A DNA stretch of 64,000 nt from Pseudosulfitobacter pseudonitzschiae (GCF_002222635.1 NZ_CP022415.1:744001-808000), one strand, 5' to 3'; shown: positions 1-9,952, numbered from the stretch's first letter. Made by a program: numbers and translations. Notes: generated from the sequence alone by a model not told the origin.

Positions 1-982
1 TGGCCAGCAGCACGGCATATCGTGACGCTTCCAGGCCCTCGACGAAATTCAGCACACTGTCCGCGCCGCCCGTCGCCACAAACACCGAGATGAACGCCTT
101 GGCGCCCAGCGTGATCCAAAGGATCATTGCCGTGACACGAAGCGTGTCCGTGGCAGCGGCGTTCAGGTTCGACAGCCGCAAACGTCCCGAAAAAAGTGCG
201 GATCCCAATGCACCCAACACACCTACGGCAGCGGCTTCGGTTGGCGTGGCTATTCCTGCATAGATCGAACCCAGAACCGAGATGATGACGAGCGCGGGCA
301 ATACAAGATGCCGCAACGACGCCAGCTTTTGCGCAAGCGGAATGATGGTGCCGCCCTGCGGCTTGGGGGCTAATTCGGGGTTCAACATGACGCGCACCCA
401 GATATAGGCGCAATAGCCGAACGCAAGGATCAGACCGGGTAAAACCCCTGCAATGAACATCTGACCGATCGAGATTTGGGCCGTGATCGCATAGACAATC
501 GTCACCACTGAGGGCGGGATCAATATGCCCAAGGTGCCCCCGGCACAAATCGCACCCAATGCCAGCGGTGGATGATACCCCCGCGACAGCATTGATGGTA
601 ACGCCAGGATGCCCATCGCCGCCACTGCGGCACCGACGACACCCGTCATGGCGGCCATGATCGTACAGATGACCACTGTGCCAATCGCCAAGCCGCCGGA
701 CAAGCCGCCGAACCATGTCTCCATCGCCGCGTACAGATCGTCGATGATCTGAGATTTCTGCAAGATTGCAGCCATCAGCACATAAAGCGGAATCGCCATC
801 AAGGCCTCAGAGGTCATCGTCTCGAAAGTGTTGAGCACGGTAACGATCAGCGCACTGGGACCCCAAAGTGTAGCTGTCGCCAAAAACGCGATGGCACCCA
901 GAACAAAAGCCAGCCCGGCACCGCTTAACATCAACACTATGAGAGCGGAAAACATCCCGACCAGAACAAGACTGCTTTCCAT
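1..982 (-). CDS. dctM: TRAP transporter large membrane subunit (DctM), partial
   Basis: This is the inner-membrane permease that carries out substrate/Na+ symport in a TRAP transporter. The reading frame starts at ATG 982 and runs off the left edge, giving about 327 residues of an expected 425-440, so the C-terminus is missing. The visible part is a chain of hydrophobic helices with typical DctM features: an early AIPLYVLMA segment, a glycine- and alanine-rich MTGVVGAAVAAMG stretch, GILIPPS around residue 150, and an ATPTEAAAVG motif in the second half. Its start overlaps the stop of the small permease by one base (TGATG), so the two are translationally coupled. Substrate is inferred from the neighbouring HMG-CoA reductase, not from this protein. 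Confidence 0.93.
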   Translation of the reverse strand, partial: MESSLVLVGMFSALIVLMLSGAGLAFVLGAIAFLATATLWGPSALIVTVLNTFETMTSEALMAIPLYVLMAAILQKSQIIDDLYAAMETWFGGLSGGLAIGTVVICTIMAAMTGVVGAAVAAMGILALPSMLSRGYHPPLALGAICAGGTLGILIPPSVVTIVYAITAQISIGQMFIAGVLPGLILAFGYCAYIWVRVMLNPELAPKPQGGTIIPLAQKLASLRHLVLPALVIISVLGSIYAGIATPTEAAAVGVLGALGSALFSGRLRLSNLNAAATDTLRVTAMILWITLGAKAFISVFVATGGADSVLNFVEGLEASRYAVLLA

Positions 983-1470
983 CACGCGACACGCCCTTTG
1001 AGAGCAAAGACAACTTCCGCAAGCGATTGCAGAACAAGCAAAAGCGCTGCCAGTGGCAGCACCGTCTTGGCAGGCCAGATAATCGGGTTCCACGCCGAGT
1101 AGCTGGTTTCACCATATTCGTAGGCCTGCCACGCAAGCGGCAAGCTGAAGCGCAGCAATATCAAGCCAAAAATCAACGCCAGCAGGGCCGCGAGAACGGC
1201 AAGAACGACGCGCAGCTTGCCCTGCGCAGTTGCGGAGAGGATATCGACGGCGACGTGCCCGCCCGTGTGCAGCAGATACGGTCCGCCCATCAGAAAGAAG
1301 GGGCCAAACAGCAAAGTTGCAAGCTCTGGCCCCCAACTGGTCGGAGCGTGAAACGAGTAACGCGAGATCACTTCGAACAGCATGAGCGCAGCAATGACGT
1401 AAACGAGCCATTTGGTGGCCTCGAACGTCCAGCGATTGACTGTAGTGATTGCCTGTGCGGCACGTAACAT
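982..1470 (-). CDS. dctQ: TRAP transporter small membrane subunit (DctQ)
   Basis: This is the four-helix small permease (162 aa) that pairs with DctM and docks the periplasmic binding protein. Four hydrophobic segments lie near residues 18-38, 50-70, 85-110 and 133-155, with the family's RYSFHAPTSWGPELA loop after helix 1. A longer frame starts at 1503, but ATG 1470 is preceded by GGGGAGGTGTCA, a strong ribosome binding site, so I chose 1470. Together with the genes on either side it forms an ordinary dctPQM set. Identity is secure at family level; substrate is not readable from this subunit. Confidence 0.92.
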   Translation of the reverse strand: MLRAAQAITTVNRWTFEATKWLVYVIAALMLFEVISRYSFHAPTSWGPELATLLFGPFFLMGGPYLLHTGGHVAVDILSATAQGKLRVVLAVLAALLALIFGLILLRFSLPLAWQAYEYGETSYSAWNPIIWPAKTVLPLAALLLVLQSLAEVVFALKGRVA

Positions 1471-1546
1471 TGACACCTCCCCTTTGTCGCAAAACCGGCC
1501 CACTGCACTGCTGCACGGGCCGGTTATCGTGTGTTGTCCGGTCTGG

Positions 1547-2602
1547 TCAGAGAAGTCGAAGATCCGCCATCAGCTGTTTTTGGCTCTGCATCATTTCAGT
1601 GGCCAATGCATCTCCGTTGGTCGCCTTTTCCCACGACGCGATTGCCTTGCTGCGTGATTGTGCAACATCTTCAGGGTCGAAACTGATAATCTCGACGCCG
1701 GCCTCTTCGAATTTGGCCAGATATTCCGCGTTGTCCACGATGATATTCTGACGCAACGCGCCGGACACTTCACGTGCGGCGACTGCAAGCGCTGCGCGTT
1801 GCTGATCGTCCAGCTGTCCATACGCGGCGGTATTGGCCACATAGCATGTCGCGGTGGATGGCTGATGAATGCCTGGCAGGATCAGGTACTTGGCAACCTC
1901 GTGAAGACCCTCTTCGTAGTTGGCTTTGATGTCGCCCCGGTCCGCCAAATCGACCAGCCCTTTGTCCAGGGCGGAATAGACCTCGGATGTTGGCAACGGT
2001 GATACGGCCACCCCGAAATCAGCCATTACTGCGGCGGCGAGACCGACAAACCGGCCTTTCAGGCCATCCATATCCGCGATTTCGCGAATTTCGACCTTCG
2101 AGTGCAACGGTTCTTCGCCGTAAACCGTAGGTGCGACATAGGTCAGCCCAGCAGGCGCATAGGATTTTGCCGCCATTTCCATGCCGCCGCGCTCATAGAA
2201 CCACGCTTCGTATTGGTCGGCCTCAGGAAAGCCAAAAGGGACGGTCGATGAGAAACCATGCGCAGGAATCTTACCGGCGGTATATCCATCAAAGGTTTTC
2301 ATGAGTTGGAAAGCACCGCCACGAACCGCGTCAAACGACTGTGCTGCGGGAACAATCTGCCCCCCTGCAAACGGAGTGATGTCCAAACTGCCACCCGTCA
2401 ATTCGCGCACCCGATCACAGAATTTCTCTTCGTAGAGCATTGGCGTTGTACCGCCGCCCCAAAGGGCCTGCATCCGCCATTGAATCGCACCCTGCGCGCG
2501 CACGGAACTGGCGGCAACGATTGCCGGGGCGGCAAGCCCGGCCGCGGTCGCGCCGCGGATGAAGTGGCGCCGGGTTGAAGTCGTGTTAAGTGTCTTTGTC
2601 AT
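1547..2602 (-). CDS. dctP: TRAP transporter periplasmic substrate-binding protein (DctP)
   Basis: A 351-residue periplasmic binding protein that delivers substrate to DctQM. The N-terminus holds a twin-arginine signal (STRRHFIRGATAAG, followed by an alanine-rich hydrophobic stretch ending near AQG, residue 38), so it is probably exported folded. Family features include the WRMQALWGGG start of the mature protein, FGFPEADQYEAWFY and the VDLADRGDIKANYEEGLHEVAKYLILPGIHQP region near residues 215-245, which occupies the usual ligand-site hinge. A good ribosome binding site (GGGAGGACGACC) precedes ATG 2602. It lies 39 bp after a degradative HMG-CoA reductase gene, so mevalonate or a similar branched hydroxy acid is the best guess for its ligand. 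That ligand is an inference. Confidence 0.92.
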   Translation of the reverse strand: MTKTLNTTSTRRHFIRGATAAGLAAPAIVAASSVRAQGAIQWRMQALWGGGTTPMLYEEKFCDRVRELTGGSLDITPFAGGQIVPAAQSFDAVRGGAFQLMKTFDGYTAGKIPAHGFSSTVPFGFPEADQYEAWFYERGGMEMAAKSYAPAGLTYVAPTVYGEEPLHSKVEIREIADMDGLKGRFVGLAAAVMADFGVAVSPLPTSEVYSALDKGLVDLADRGDIKANYEEGLHEVAKYLILPGIHQPSTATCYVANTAAYGQLDDQQRAALAVAAREVSGALRQNIIVDNAEYLAKFEEAGVEIISFDPEDVAQSRSKAIASWEKATNGDALATEMMQSQKQLMADLRLL

Positions 2603-2641
2603 TGGTCGTCCTCCCTAAAATAGTCTGTGCTCTGTGTGGCG

Positions 2642-3937
2642 CTATAATTTTGCCAACACGTCTTTTGCGGCTTGAACACTTACGTGTCCCTGCTCAGCAA
2701 TCACCTTGGCCACCGCTTCGATCTGTGACCCAGTGGCACCGGCAAGAATTGCAATGTTACGTGCATGAAGTGCCATGTGGCCCTTTTGAATGCCCTCGGT
2801 CGCAAGTGCGCGCAACGCAGCCATGTTCTGTGCAAGACCAACCGCAACTGTAACCTCGGCCAGCTCCTGTGCGCTGGATACACCCAGCACCCGAAGCACG
2901 GCCTGCGCCGCTGGATGCGTCTTGGTCGCGCCGCCTACCAGACCAAGTGCCATTGGCATCTCAATGGTTCCAGTCAGCGTACCGTCCACGCCACGCTCCC
3001 ACGTGGTCAAGGAAGTGTACCGACCGCTCCGGGCAGCCCAGGCATGTGCGCCGGCCTCGATCGCGCGCCAGTCGTTGCCGGTGGCGACAACCACAGGATC
3101 AATGCCATTCATCACGCCCTTGTTGTGGGTCGCGGCACGGTAAGGGTCGATCTGGGCAAGCGCGTAGGCTTCGATCATGCCATCAATTACGTCATCGCCT
3201 TGCATCGTCTTGGTCGTCAACGCATCTGGCGTCAGAGTGACATAAGCCCGCGCAAGCCTGCGATCTGCCAGATTGGACAAGATGCGCAGACGGGTATGGC
3301 CACCTGAAATCTCAGCCACACGGGGCGCAATTGTTTCGGCCATGGAATTCACAGCGTTGGCCCCCATGGCATCGCGCACATCCACAAGGATATGCAGCAC
3401 AGCCATTGGCCCCACGGCTGAGGTTTCGAAAACATGCACCTCGATCCCGATGCAGCCGCCTCCCAACGCGACCAGCACCTCGTCGCGGGCATTGCACATC
3501 TGTCGCAGCTCAGCCTCAGCGGCCAACAGACGTTGTTTTGCGCCATGAGGGTCGTTCAGTCCAACAACTTGGATTTGCGCCCGCATGATCGGCCGATCAG
3601 ACGACGTGTGAAACCCACCGCAATTTCGCGCAATCTTGGCCATGTAGGAGGCGGCGGCGACGACGGAGGGCTCTTCAACCACCATCGGAATCAAGTAATC
3701 CTTGCCGTTGATCGTAAAGTTGGATGCCACCGCGAGGGGCAACTCGAACTTACCAATGACATTTTCGATCATTCCGTTCGCCAACGACAGCGGCAACACA
3801 TCGTGCCCGGCCAATGTCGCCCGGTCCGCATCATCCAAACCGACGGTCTTCGCCACCAGATCCAGTCGTTCCTCTGGCCTAAGATCGCGCACGTTTTCAA
3901 GCCGCGAACTGATCTGCGAAGTCGTTCCATTCGTCAT
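2642..3937 (-). CDS. mvaA: Degradative (class II) hydroxymethylglutaryl-CoA reductase
   Basis: A 431-residue enzyme that oxidises mevalonate plus CoA to HMG-CoA in mevalonate-degrading bacteria. The class II architecture is complete. The catalytic Glu lies in VVEEPS (residues 87-91), the catalytic Lys in HNKGVMNG, the catalytic Asp in ATGNDW, and the flap His in [10 protein letters not shown] near the C-terminus. [13 protein letters not shown], the conserved HMG-CoA/dinucleotide motif, is also present. The nearby TRAP genes follow on the same strand, suggesting one transcript. Biosynthetic use is unlikely, because class II enzymes beside a transporter and without other mevalonate-pathway kinases point to catabolism. 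The lyase that would cleave HMG-CoA is not in the window. Confidence 0.93.
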   Translation of the reverse strand: MTNGTTSQISSRLENVRDLRPEERLDLVAKTVGLDDADRATLAGHDVLPLSLANGMIENVIGKFELPLAVASNFTINGKDYLIPMVVEEPSVVAAASYMAKIARNCGGFHTSSDRPIMRAQIQVVGLNDPHGAKQRLLAAEAELRQMCNARDEVLVALGGGCIGIEVHVFETSAVGPMAVLHILVDVRDAMGANAVNSMAETIAPRVAEISGGHTRLRILSNLADRRLARAYVTLTPDALTTKTMQGDDVIDGMIEAYALAQIDPYRAATHNKGVMNGIDPVVVATGNDWRAIEAGAHAWAARSGRYTSLTTWERGVDGTLTGTIEMPMALGLVGGATKTHPAAQAVLRVLGVSSAQELAEVTVAVGLAQNMAALRALATEGIQKGHMALHARNIAILAGATGSQIEAVAKVIAEQGHVSVQAAKDVLAKL

Positions 3938-3997
3938 CTGGATTATGCCCCCCTGCTTTCCAGACTCATCCTTGGCGTAATCCTGAATCTGATGGTA

Positions 3998-4055
3998 GGT
4001 ACAGTTGGTGAATACAGTGCTAAAGTGTACTGGTACTTTTGCCGGTACAGTTTGG
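3998..4055. promoter_or_regulatory. Candidate MocR-type operator: repeated GGTACAGTT
   Basis: The gap between the divergent mvaA and MocR genes contains GGTACAGTTGG at 3998-4008 and GGTACAGTTTGG at 4044-4055, a direct repeat 46 bp apart, with another GGTAC at 4032-4036. MocR/PdxR regulators commonly bind direct repeats in divergent promoters. The second repeat sits just before the regulator's own start, which fits autoregulation. The assignment to this regulator is inferred from position. Confidence 0.45.
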
Positions 4056-4063
4056 GATCTACA

Positions 4064-5431
4064 ATGAACAAGACTAAAAATATTGTGAGGAGTCTCGCTG
4101 ACGAGATTGCCAGTGGCAACTTGAGGGCCGGAGACCGTTTACCGTCCATTCGCTCGGCTGCGCTGGAACAGGGAGTCTCGAAAAACACGATCGTTGACGT
4201 ATATGACAGGCTGGTGGCCCAAGGGTTGATTACGGCGCGACAAGGCTCCGGATTCATCGTTGCAACGCCCAATCACCCCATCCGGGAGGATGATGTCCCG
4301 CGCCATCTGGTTGAAGCGGTGGACAGTATTTCCCTTCTGCGCGCACAACTGGATCAGAACTACGCTGTTCGGGTTGGAGATGGCCGACCACCGGCATTCT
4401 GGATGGCAGGGATTCCGATGCGCAATCTGCCGGATCTCCTGAACGACACCGGCAATGATACCTCAGGCTACGGCTCACACATGGGGTATCAACCGCTGCG
4501 AACTTTGATCGCTGCGCGACACAACGCGGATGGCATTGCGATCACTTCTGAACAGATTGTGACGACTTTCGGCGCAAATCATGGCCTTGACCTGATTGTG
4601 CGGCGATATCTGAAAGCGGGCGATACTGTTTTGGTAGATGACCCCGGATACTACCCGCTGTTTGCCAAGCTTCGTTTTTCTCAAATAAACTTCGTCGGAG
4701 TGTCACGCGGCCCAAACGGCCCTGATCTGAATCAATTGCGGAGTCTGGCAATCGAGCATCGTCCAAAGCTGTTCTTCACGCAGTCGCTGGCGCATAATCC
4801 GACAGGGACATCAATGGATCTGGCGACGGCACATGGCGTGCTGAAGCTCGCCGAGATGATGGACTTCATGGTTGTCGATGACGATCCATTCGTCGATCTT
4901 CCAGACCCGAAAGGCGTGCGTCTAGCTGCGTTGGACGGATTTGACCGGGTTATATTCGTGGGTACGTTTTCCAAGACGTTATCTGCATCGTTTCGCACAG
5001 GCTATATCGCTGCGGACCGCAGCATCATCGAAGAACTGGCCGAACTAAAAATGATAACCACGGTCAATTCGTCGCGTTTTGCCGAAATGATCATCGCAGA
5101 AATGATCCAAAACCGGCGCTATGCACGCCATCTTAAAAAGCTGGCCGGACGTCTGCTGAATGCCTCTCAAAAGCTACAAGACGATCTGGCGCTGCTGGAC
5201 CTGCACTGCAAAGCGGCACCCGGACAGGGATATTATGCCTGGCTTGACCTGCCCGCAGGCACCAGTGACACAGAACTCGCCAAAAAGGCCGCGGCAGAGG
5301 GGATATTTCTGGCACCTTCAAGCTTCTTCTCCGTTCAGCCGTCCAGCGCGCCTCCCGGTATGCGGCTTAACGTCACCCGCACCGGCGACCCAAGGTTTCT
5401 GCGATTTCTAAAGCGCGAACTGGGATCATAA
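4064..5431 (+). CDS. MocR/PdxR-type GntR regulator with aminotransferase domain
   Basis: A 455-residue regulator with a GntR winged helix (residues about 1-75, including [20 protein letters not shown]) joined to a fold-type I aminotransferase domain (about 100-450). The PLP-lysine motif is [10 protein letters not shown] (Lys near residue 304), with [11 protein letters not shown] and HNPTG-type motifs upstream, so PLP binding is likely. The open frame reaches back to 3434, inside mvaA, but ATG 4064 begins a normal GntR domain and leaves a divergent promoter region, so I chose it. Divergence from mvaA-dctPQM points to control of that cluster. The effector is unknown; MocR proteins usually sense an amino compound or PLP. 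Confidence 0.9.
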   Translation: MNKTKNIVRSLADEIASGNLRAGDRLPSIRSAALEQGVSKNTIVDVYDRLVAQGLITARQGSGFIVATPNHPIREDDVPRHLVEAVDSISLLRAQLDQNYAVRVGDGRPPAFWMAGIPMRNLPDLLNDTGNDTSGYGSHMGYQPLRTLIAARHNADGIAITSEQIVTTFGANHGLDLIVRRYLKAGDTVLVDDPGYYPLFAKLRFSQINFVGVSRGPNGPDLNQLRSLAIEHRPKLFFTQSLAHNPTGTSMDLATAHGVLKLAEMMDFMVVDDDPFVDLPDPKGVRLAALDGFDRVIFVGTFSKTLSASFRTGYIAADRSIIEELAELKMITTVNSSRFAEMIIAEMIQNRRYARHLKKLAGRLLNASQKLQDDLALLDLHCKAAPGQGYYAWLDLPAGTSDTELAKKAAAEGIFLAPSSFFSVQPSSAPPGMRLNVTRTGDPRFLRFLKRELGS

Positions 5432-5479
5432 AAAGCGCATATGGGTGGCTTCGATGCGTTTTCTCCCGGCGACGCTTTA

Positions 5480-6105
5480 AAAGCGCAGGTGCATTTGCTC
5501 CAGTCACTCAAAGTTTGTGTGCGTTTTTGGCGGTAGGCGACTGCGGTCAATTTGTGGCGGCGCGGGCTGAACAGGTTTGCGGTTTCGTCATGGAGCATCA
5601 GAAATCTCTGTGCCTGTCGGGCTGATTTGAAACGGCCTTGGATTTTCTCTCGTTTCCGCGTTGGCCCGTGCGATCCTTCGATCCGAGTGTTCAAGCCTTT
5701 ATGCGCTTGGTGATCCACATCCAGCGCGAGCTTCCGCAGAGCTGCGCCGTAACTGGGTCATTTATTCGTAACGATTACGCGCGGCTTACCCCTGCGGGCG
5801 ACCAGTCCGGCGATGAAACGCCTTGCCGCTCGAGCATTCCGTCGCGACTGAAACAGAATGTCGAGAACTTCTCCGTTGCTGTCCATTGCGCGCCATAGCC
5901 AGTGCTTCACGCCGTGGATCACGATTACTACTTCGTCTAGGTGCCACTTGTCCGAGGGTGTTTGGCGTGCGGCTCTCACCTGTTTTGCGATCTGAGCGCC
6001 GAATTTTTCGACCCATACCCGGATCATCTCATAACTCACCACAATGCCACGTTCGGCCAACAGGTCCTCAACATCACGTAGGCAGAGCGCAAAACGATGG
6101 TACGC
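5480..6105 (-). pseudogene. Degenerate IS6-family transposase
   Basis: The frame contains recognisable IS6 (DDE) transposase sequence: a DVEDLLAERGIVVS helix-turn-helix segment, DKWHLDEVV with the first catalytic Asp, KHWLWRAMD, and a C-terminal RFKSARQAQRFLMLHDETANLF. An in-frame TGA at 5760-5758 replaces the Leu of the usual TDKLRSYG motif, and a TAG precedes the first conserved block at 6105. The element is therefore inactive and lacks its N-terminus. The frame reads through into the MocR gene without a normal stop, so its 3' end is also lost. No intact terminal inverted repeats were found. Confidence 0.8.
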
Positions 6106-6527
6106 CTAAACTGCCTAGGAAATAACAGAACGCGGAAAACGGTAGCCTTTCAGGCGCGGCTGGGAAATCTGTTTGATCTTCGGACTCTGCTAACGACCGT
6201 CGGAAGGTGTATCAACAAGTTGACGATGCCCAGGCGATCTTGACGTCAAGCCGCAAGCCACTTTGGGAATGGCAGAGACCGTGACCGGCCCGATTCCAAT
6301 AAGCGTAAGCCGCTCTTCCCGTTGGGGCACCTCGGCCATTTCCCGAGCGTATCAGGCGCAATTTTCCGCAGAAACACAACCTGTTCGCAAAGTCCGGCAC
6401 GCAGGCCTAATGCGATTGACGCATTGCGCGATGAGGGCTCTGGAATAGCCTAGAACCTCATCGGGGTAGATTTGCGGCGCCATTTTCGCTTTAATCGACG
6501 ACAATGCACGAAATTCTGGAGGGCAGG
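6106..6527. other. Intergenic stretch without a recognisable gene
   Basis: These 420 bases between the IS6 remnant and the BCCT gene hold only short frames that I could not match to any family. The sequence may be further insertion-sequence debris. The last 15 bases contain the ribosome binding site (CTGGAGGGCAGG) that sets the BCCT start at 6528. No clear terminator or promoter was seen. Confidence 0.5.
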
Positions 6528-8114
6528 ATGTCTAAGGAACCGAACCAGCGCGGCGTGAATGTCAATTTCGTCTTTACCGTTTCGATGGCCATTTGCGCTG
6601 GGATTGGTATCTGGGGGATCGTCGACCCGGATAGTATGACAGGGGCGATGCTGGGCTTCGTCAACTACATGCTGACCGGGGTCAGTTGGGCGTGGCTCGC
6701 GGTCTGTTCGATGTTCCTGTTCCTGTCGCTCTACCTTGCATTTGGGCCATATGGTCATATTCGCCTTGGCGCGGATGACGAAGAGCCTGAATTTTCCACG
6801 GTGTCCTGGATCGCGATGCTGTTCGCGGGCGGCATGGGGTCGGGCCTTCTGCTCTGGGGCCCTGCGGAACCGATGTATCACTACGTGTCTCCTCCCGGCA
6901 TGGAGGGTGAGACGATGGAAGCCGCCCGGCAAGCACTGGTTATCACCAACCTGCACTGGGGATTCCACGCCTGGTCAATCTACGCGGTCTGCGCGCTGGT
7001 GATCGCCTATTTCACCTTCCGGCGAGGTCAGCCCTCGATGATTTCAACACCGATCAAGGCCGTTTTCAGCGGCGCGGCCGGCGAGGGCATGGGTAAGACC
7101 GCCGATATTCTCGCGGTGCTGTCGGTCGTTTTCGGACTGGCCGGATCGCTGTCAATGGGAACGCTCGCGGTACGGTCCGGCACGTTCTATGCATTTGGAG
7201 TCGAAGAGACGGTGACGACCTCGATGATCATTCTCGCGGTGCTCTTCGTCTGCTACATGCTATCGGCCACCACCGGCGTCGACAAGGGCATCAAGATTCT
7301 GTCGAACATCAACATGGTCATCGCGATAGCGATCATGCTGATGGTGCTGTTTGCCGGGCCGACCCGATTCCTGTTCGAGGTGTTCATCGATTCGATTGGC
7401 AACTATTTCGCCGGGCTGATCAGTATGAGTTTCCGACTGTTCCCGTTCGAGGATCTGGGGGGCTGGTCCGCCGGCTGGACGCTGACCTATCTGATCTGGT
7501 GGATCGCGTGGGGACCGTTTATCGGCATCTTCGTTGCCCGGATTTCAAAGGGGCGGACGATCCGAGAATTCTGTATGGGCGTCATTTTTGTGCCGACCAT
7601 GTTTTCGATCCTGTGGTTTGCCGTGTTTGGCGGTGCGGGGTTCTACATCGAAATGTTCGGAGGCGGCGGGCTGAAGGAAATCATTTTCGAAGACGCGACC
7701 AAGGCGCTGTTCGCGTTCCTGGAATACTTTCCCGCGGCACAGATCCTGCAGACGCTGGCGGTTGCGTTGATGTTCATCTTCCTCGTCACCTCGGCGGATT
7801 CAGGCACGTTCGTGCTGTCGATGATGACGACAGATGGCAATCTCAACCCACCGGTGCTGCAAAAGATGGTCTGGGGGACACTGATCGCTGCACTGACGGC
7901 GGGCACGCTGTTCTCGGAATCGGTCACGGTTGCCAAGGCGATGGCCGTGACCGGGGCCATTCCGTTCACCGCGATCGTGCTGATTCAACTCGTCGGCTTC
8001 TTCCGCGAGATCCGGCATGAGGTCAAACCGCCACAACCCATCGAAGCGCGTGGCGAAGGCATCGGCCGCGGACGTGTCACGCAACCGGCAGTGCCGGAGG
8101 AGGGCGAGCTATGA
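6528..8114 (+). CDS. BCCT-family transporter (betaine/choline/carnitine type)
   Basis: A 528-residue integral membrane transporter of the BCCT family, which moves quaternary ammonium and related compounds by ion coupling or exchange. About 12 hydrophobic helices are visible. Family landmarks are FAGGMGSGLLLWGPAEP near residue 105, HWGFHAWSIYA, FGLAGSLSMGTLAVRSG and the TM8 signature LIWWIAWGPFIGIFVARIS near 320. The TM8 motif keeps tryptophans that normally form the aromatic cage. The start was moved from 6504 to ATG 6528 because of a GGAGGG ribosome binding site. Its stop overlaps the next gene by four bases (ATGA), so it is coupled to a binding-protein-like lipoprotein, which is odd because BCCT transporters normally work alone. 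Whether it takes up betaine or another onium compound is not readable. Confidence 0.93.
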   Translation: MSKEPNQRGVNVNFVFTVSMAICAGIGIWGIVDPDSMTGAMLGFVNYMLTGVSWAWLAVCSMFLFLSLYLAFGPYGHIRLGADDEEPEFSTVSWIAMLFAGGMGSGLLLWGPAEPMYHYVSPPGMEGETMEAARQALVITNLHWGFHAWSIYAVCALVIAYFTFRRGQPSMISTPIKAVFSGAAGEGMGKTADILAVLSVVFGLAGSLSMGTLAVRSGTFYAFGVEETVTTSMIILAVLFVCYMLSATTGVDKGIKILSNINMVIAIAIMLMVLFAGPTRFLFEVFIDSIGNYFAGLISMSFRLFPFEDLGGWSAGWTLTYLIWWIAWGPFIGIFVARISKGRTIREFCMGVIFVPTMFSILWFAVFGGAGFYIEMFGGGGLKEIIFEDATKALFAFLEYFPAAQILQTLAVALMFIFLVTSADSGTFVLSMMTTDGNLNPPVLQKMVWGTLIAALTAGTLFSESVTVAKAMAVTGAIPFTAIVLIQLVGFFREIRHEVKPPQPIEARGEGIGRGRVTQPAVPEEGEL

Positions 8115-9940
8115 AACGTAAACTTCTGACCTTTCTTGCCCTGCCATTTCTGCTTCTCGCATGCGACGATGCAACGCCCGACCTGCGGATCGGGGCCAAA
8201 AACTTCTCCGAAAGCCGCATCCTGGCGGAAATGATCCTCGCCCTTGCCGAGGAGCAGGGCGTACCCAGTTCGGGAATCGTAGACTATCCGACGACGCCGA
8301 CGATCATGGCTGCGATCAAGGAGGGCTCGGTTGACATCTATCCCGAGTACAACGGCACTGGGCTTGTGATGTTGGGCCAGAACCCGATGAGCGACGGTGC
8401 GCAGGCCACCGCGCGGGTGAAGGAGCTTTACGGCCCTCTGGGGCTGACCTGGCTGGACGGGTTCGGGTTTGCCAACAACTATGGGTTGGCGATGCGCTCG
8501 GACCGCGCCGCCCAACTTCGCGTTCAGAGGATTTCCGATCTCGTTCCGGCAGCCGAAAGCCTTGGCATCGCGGTCGAGGATGATTTCACTGTGCGTCCGC
8601 TCGACGGGCTGGACCCGATGACACAGCGCTACGGTATGCGCTTTGGCGCCGTGGATGTGGTGCCGCTGGATGACCGCGAAGTGGTCTATGACAAGCTTCT
8701 GAAAGGCGAGGTGGACATCGCTGAGGTCTATACGACCGATGGCCAGATTGCGGAATACGGACTGGTCCTGCTTGAGGACGACCTGAGTTTCTTCCCTATA
8801 TACGATGCGATGCCGATCGCGCGGGCTGAGGCGTTGTCGCGCTATCCCGGACTTGGGCCGGCGATCGCGGCGCTGGCGGGAAAGATCACGCCGGAGCTCA
8901 TGCAATCGCTCAACGGACGGGTCGACCTTGAAGGGCGCTCGCCCCGTGCCGTGGCCCGTGATGCGCTGGCGCGGCTGGACCTGATCGACGCTGGAGCGGT
9001 GCAGACACAAGACCCACTGGTGATCGCCGCAGAGCCGAGTTTCGCCGATGGCGCACTGGTGCTGCGCGCGGTGCAGAAGGCATTTACTGGGCGCGATGTG
9101 CAATATGGATCCACCAACGACCCGCTGGTCATGGTCGCCTCTGGCGATGCGCGGCTGGCGCTGGTCGGGGCGGAAGCGTTCTATGATCTTTCCAACCCCG
9201 CGCCGCAACGGATCGCGGGCTATGAGGCGGTGGCCGCCGTCGGCCAGAGCGTGCTGCACCTGATCGGTCGCCGCGAAGCGGTGTCCTCGCTGCAAGAGAT
9301 CGAGACACTCGCCGTGGGCGGTGACGGCAGTTCCTCTGCACGAATCGCGACGCTGGTGATTGAGGGCCTCGGCCTTTCAGCGCGGGCGATACCGGTTGAG
9401 GGTGCCGCCGCCGAAGCGCTGGCCGCGGTGTCGGACGGCAGGGCGGATGCAGCGCTGGTGATGACGTTCGAAGGCGACCCCGTGGTCGAGGCCGCGATGG
9501 CTGACCGCAGCAAGCGGCTGTTCCCTCTGGATGGCTGGAGCGAAGGGGCCAATCTTGTACGTTTTCCGTTCCTGCGCGAGGCCCGGATCGCGGCCAACAC
9601 CTATACGGGTCAGCTGACATCTGTTGAAACTCTGCGCACCCAACTTGTGCTTGCTGGGCCCGCGCCCGAGCAGGGCGATGCGGTGGGCGATCAGGGTCCC
9701 GCAGCTGTGGCGGTTGAACTTCAACCGATCTCGGGCTCGACAGTCGCGCTGCTGAACGCATTGATCCCGGGTAACCTCGCAGTCGATCCGGCCCTACCGC
9801 TTGCGGCTTCGCTTGCCCCCAAATTGCCGCAGCCGCCAGCTGCACTCAACCCGTCGCCGGGGACGTCTATCCTGAGCCTGATCCTCGTTGGGTTCTTCGT
9901 CTGGTTGGGCTGGCTGTTGATCCGCCCGAAATATCGCTGA
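8111..9940 (+). CDS. Two-domain membrane-anchored binding lipoprotein: OpuAC-like plus TAXI-like
   Basis: A 609-residue protein with a lipoprotein signal (LPFLLLAC, acylated Cys at residue 18). The first domain (about 25-285) is OpuAC/ProX-like, the fold that binds glycine betaine and choline, with IGAKNFSESRILAEM and DIYPEYNGTGL. The second domain (about 295-540) resembles TAXI-type TRAP binding proteins, with EPSFADGALVLRAV at its start and TSVETLRTQLVLAG near its end. A proline-rich linker leads to a C-terminal helix (about 585-603) ending in basic residues. The gene overlaps the BCCT stop and precedes a universal stress protein. Because it is tethered at both ends, it could pass ligand to, or sense ligand for, the BCCT transporter. 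The first domain is a firm call; the second rests on pattern recognition. Confidence 0.8.
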   Translation: MKRKLLTFLALPFLLLACDDATPDLRIGAKNFSESRILAEMILALAEEQGVPSSGIVDYPTTPTIMAAIKEGSVDIYPEYNGTGLVMLGQNPMSDGAQATARVKELYGPLGLTWLDGFGFANNYGLAMRSDRAAQLRVQRISDLVPAAESLGIAVEDDFTVRPLDGLDPMTQRYGMRFGAVDVVPLDDREVVYDKLLKGEVDIAEVYTTDGQIAEYGLVLLEDDLSFFPIYDAMPIARAEALSRYPGLGPAIAALAGKITPELMQSLNGRVDLEGRSPRAVARDALARLDLIDAGAVQTQDPLVIAAEPSFADGALVLRAVQKAFTGRDVQYGSTNDPLVMVASGDARLALVGAEAFYDLSNPAPQRIAGYEAVAAVGQSVLHLIGRREAVSSLQEIETLAVGGDGSSSARIATLVIEGLGLSARAIPVEGAAAEALAAVSDGRADAALVMTFEGDPVVEAAMADRSKRLFPLDGWSEGANLVRFPFLREARIAANTYTGQLTSVETLRTQLVLAGPAPEQGDAVGDQGPAAVAVELQPISGSTVALLNALIPGNLAVDPALPLAASLAPKLPQPPAALNPSPGTSILSLILVGFFVWLGWLLIRPKYR

Positions 9941-9952
9941 GGAGGAGAAAAG

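Noticed and set aside
2642-3937. HMG-CoA reductase as part of isoprenoid biosynthesis
   Set aside because: It is the class II form beside a transporter, and no mevalonate kinase, phosphomevalonate kinase or decarboxylase gene is present.
7985-9295. 436-codon frame antisense to the BCCT and lipoprotein genes
   Set aside because: Crosses two overlapping real genes on the other strand and shows only low-complexity Arg/His-rich sequence.
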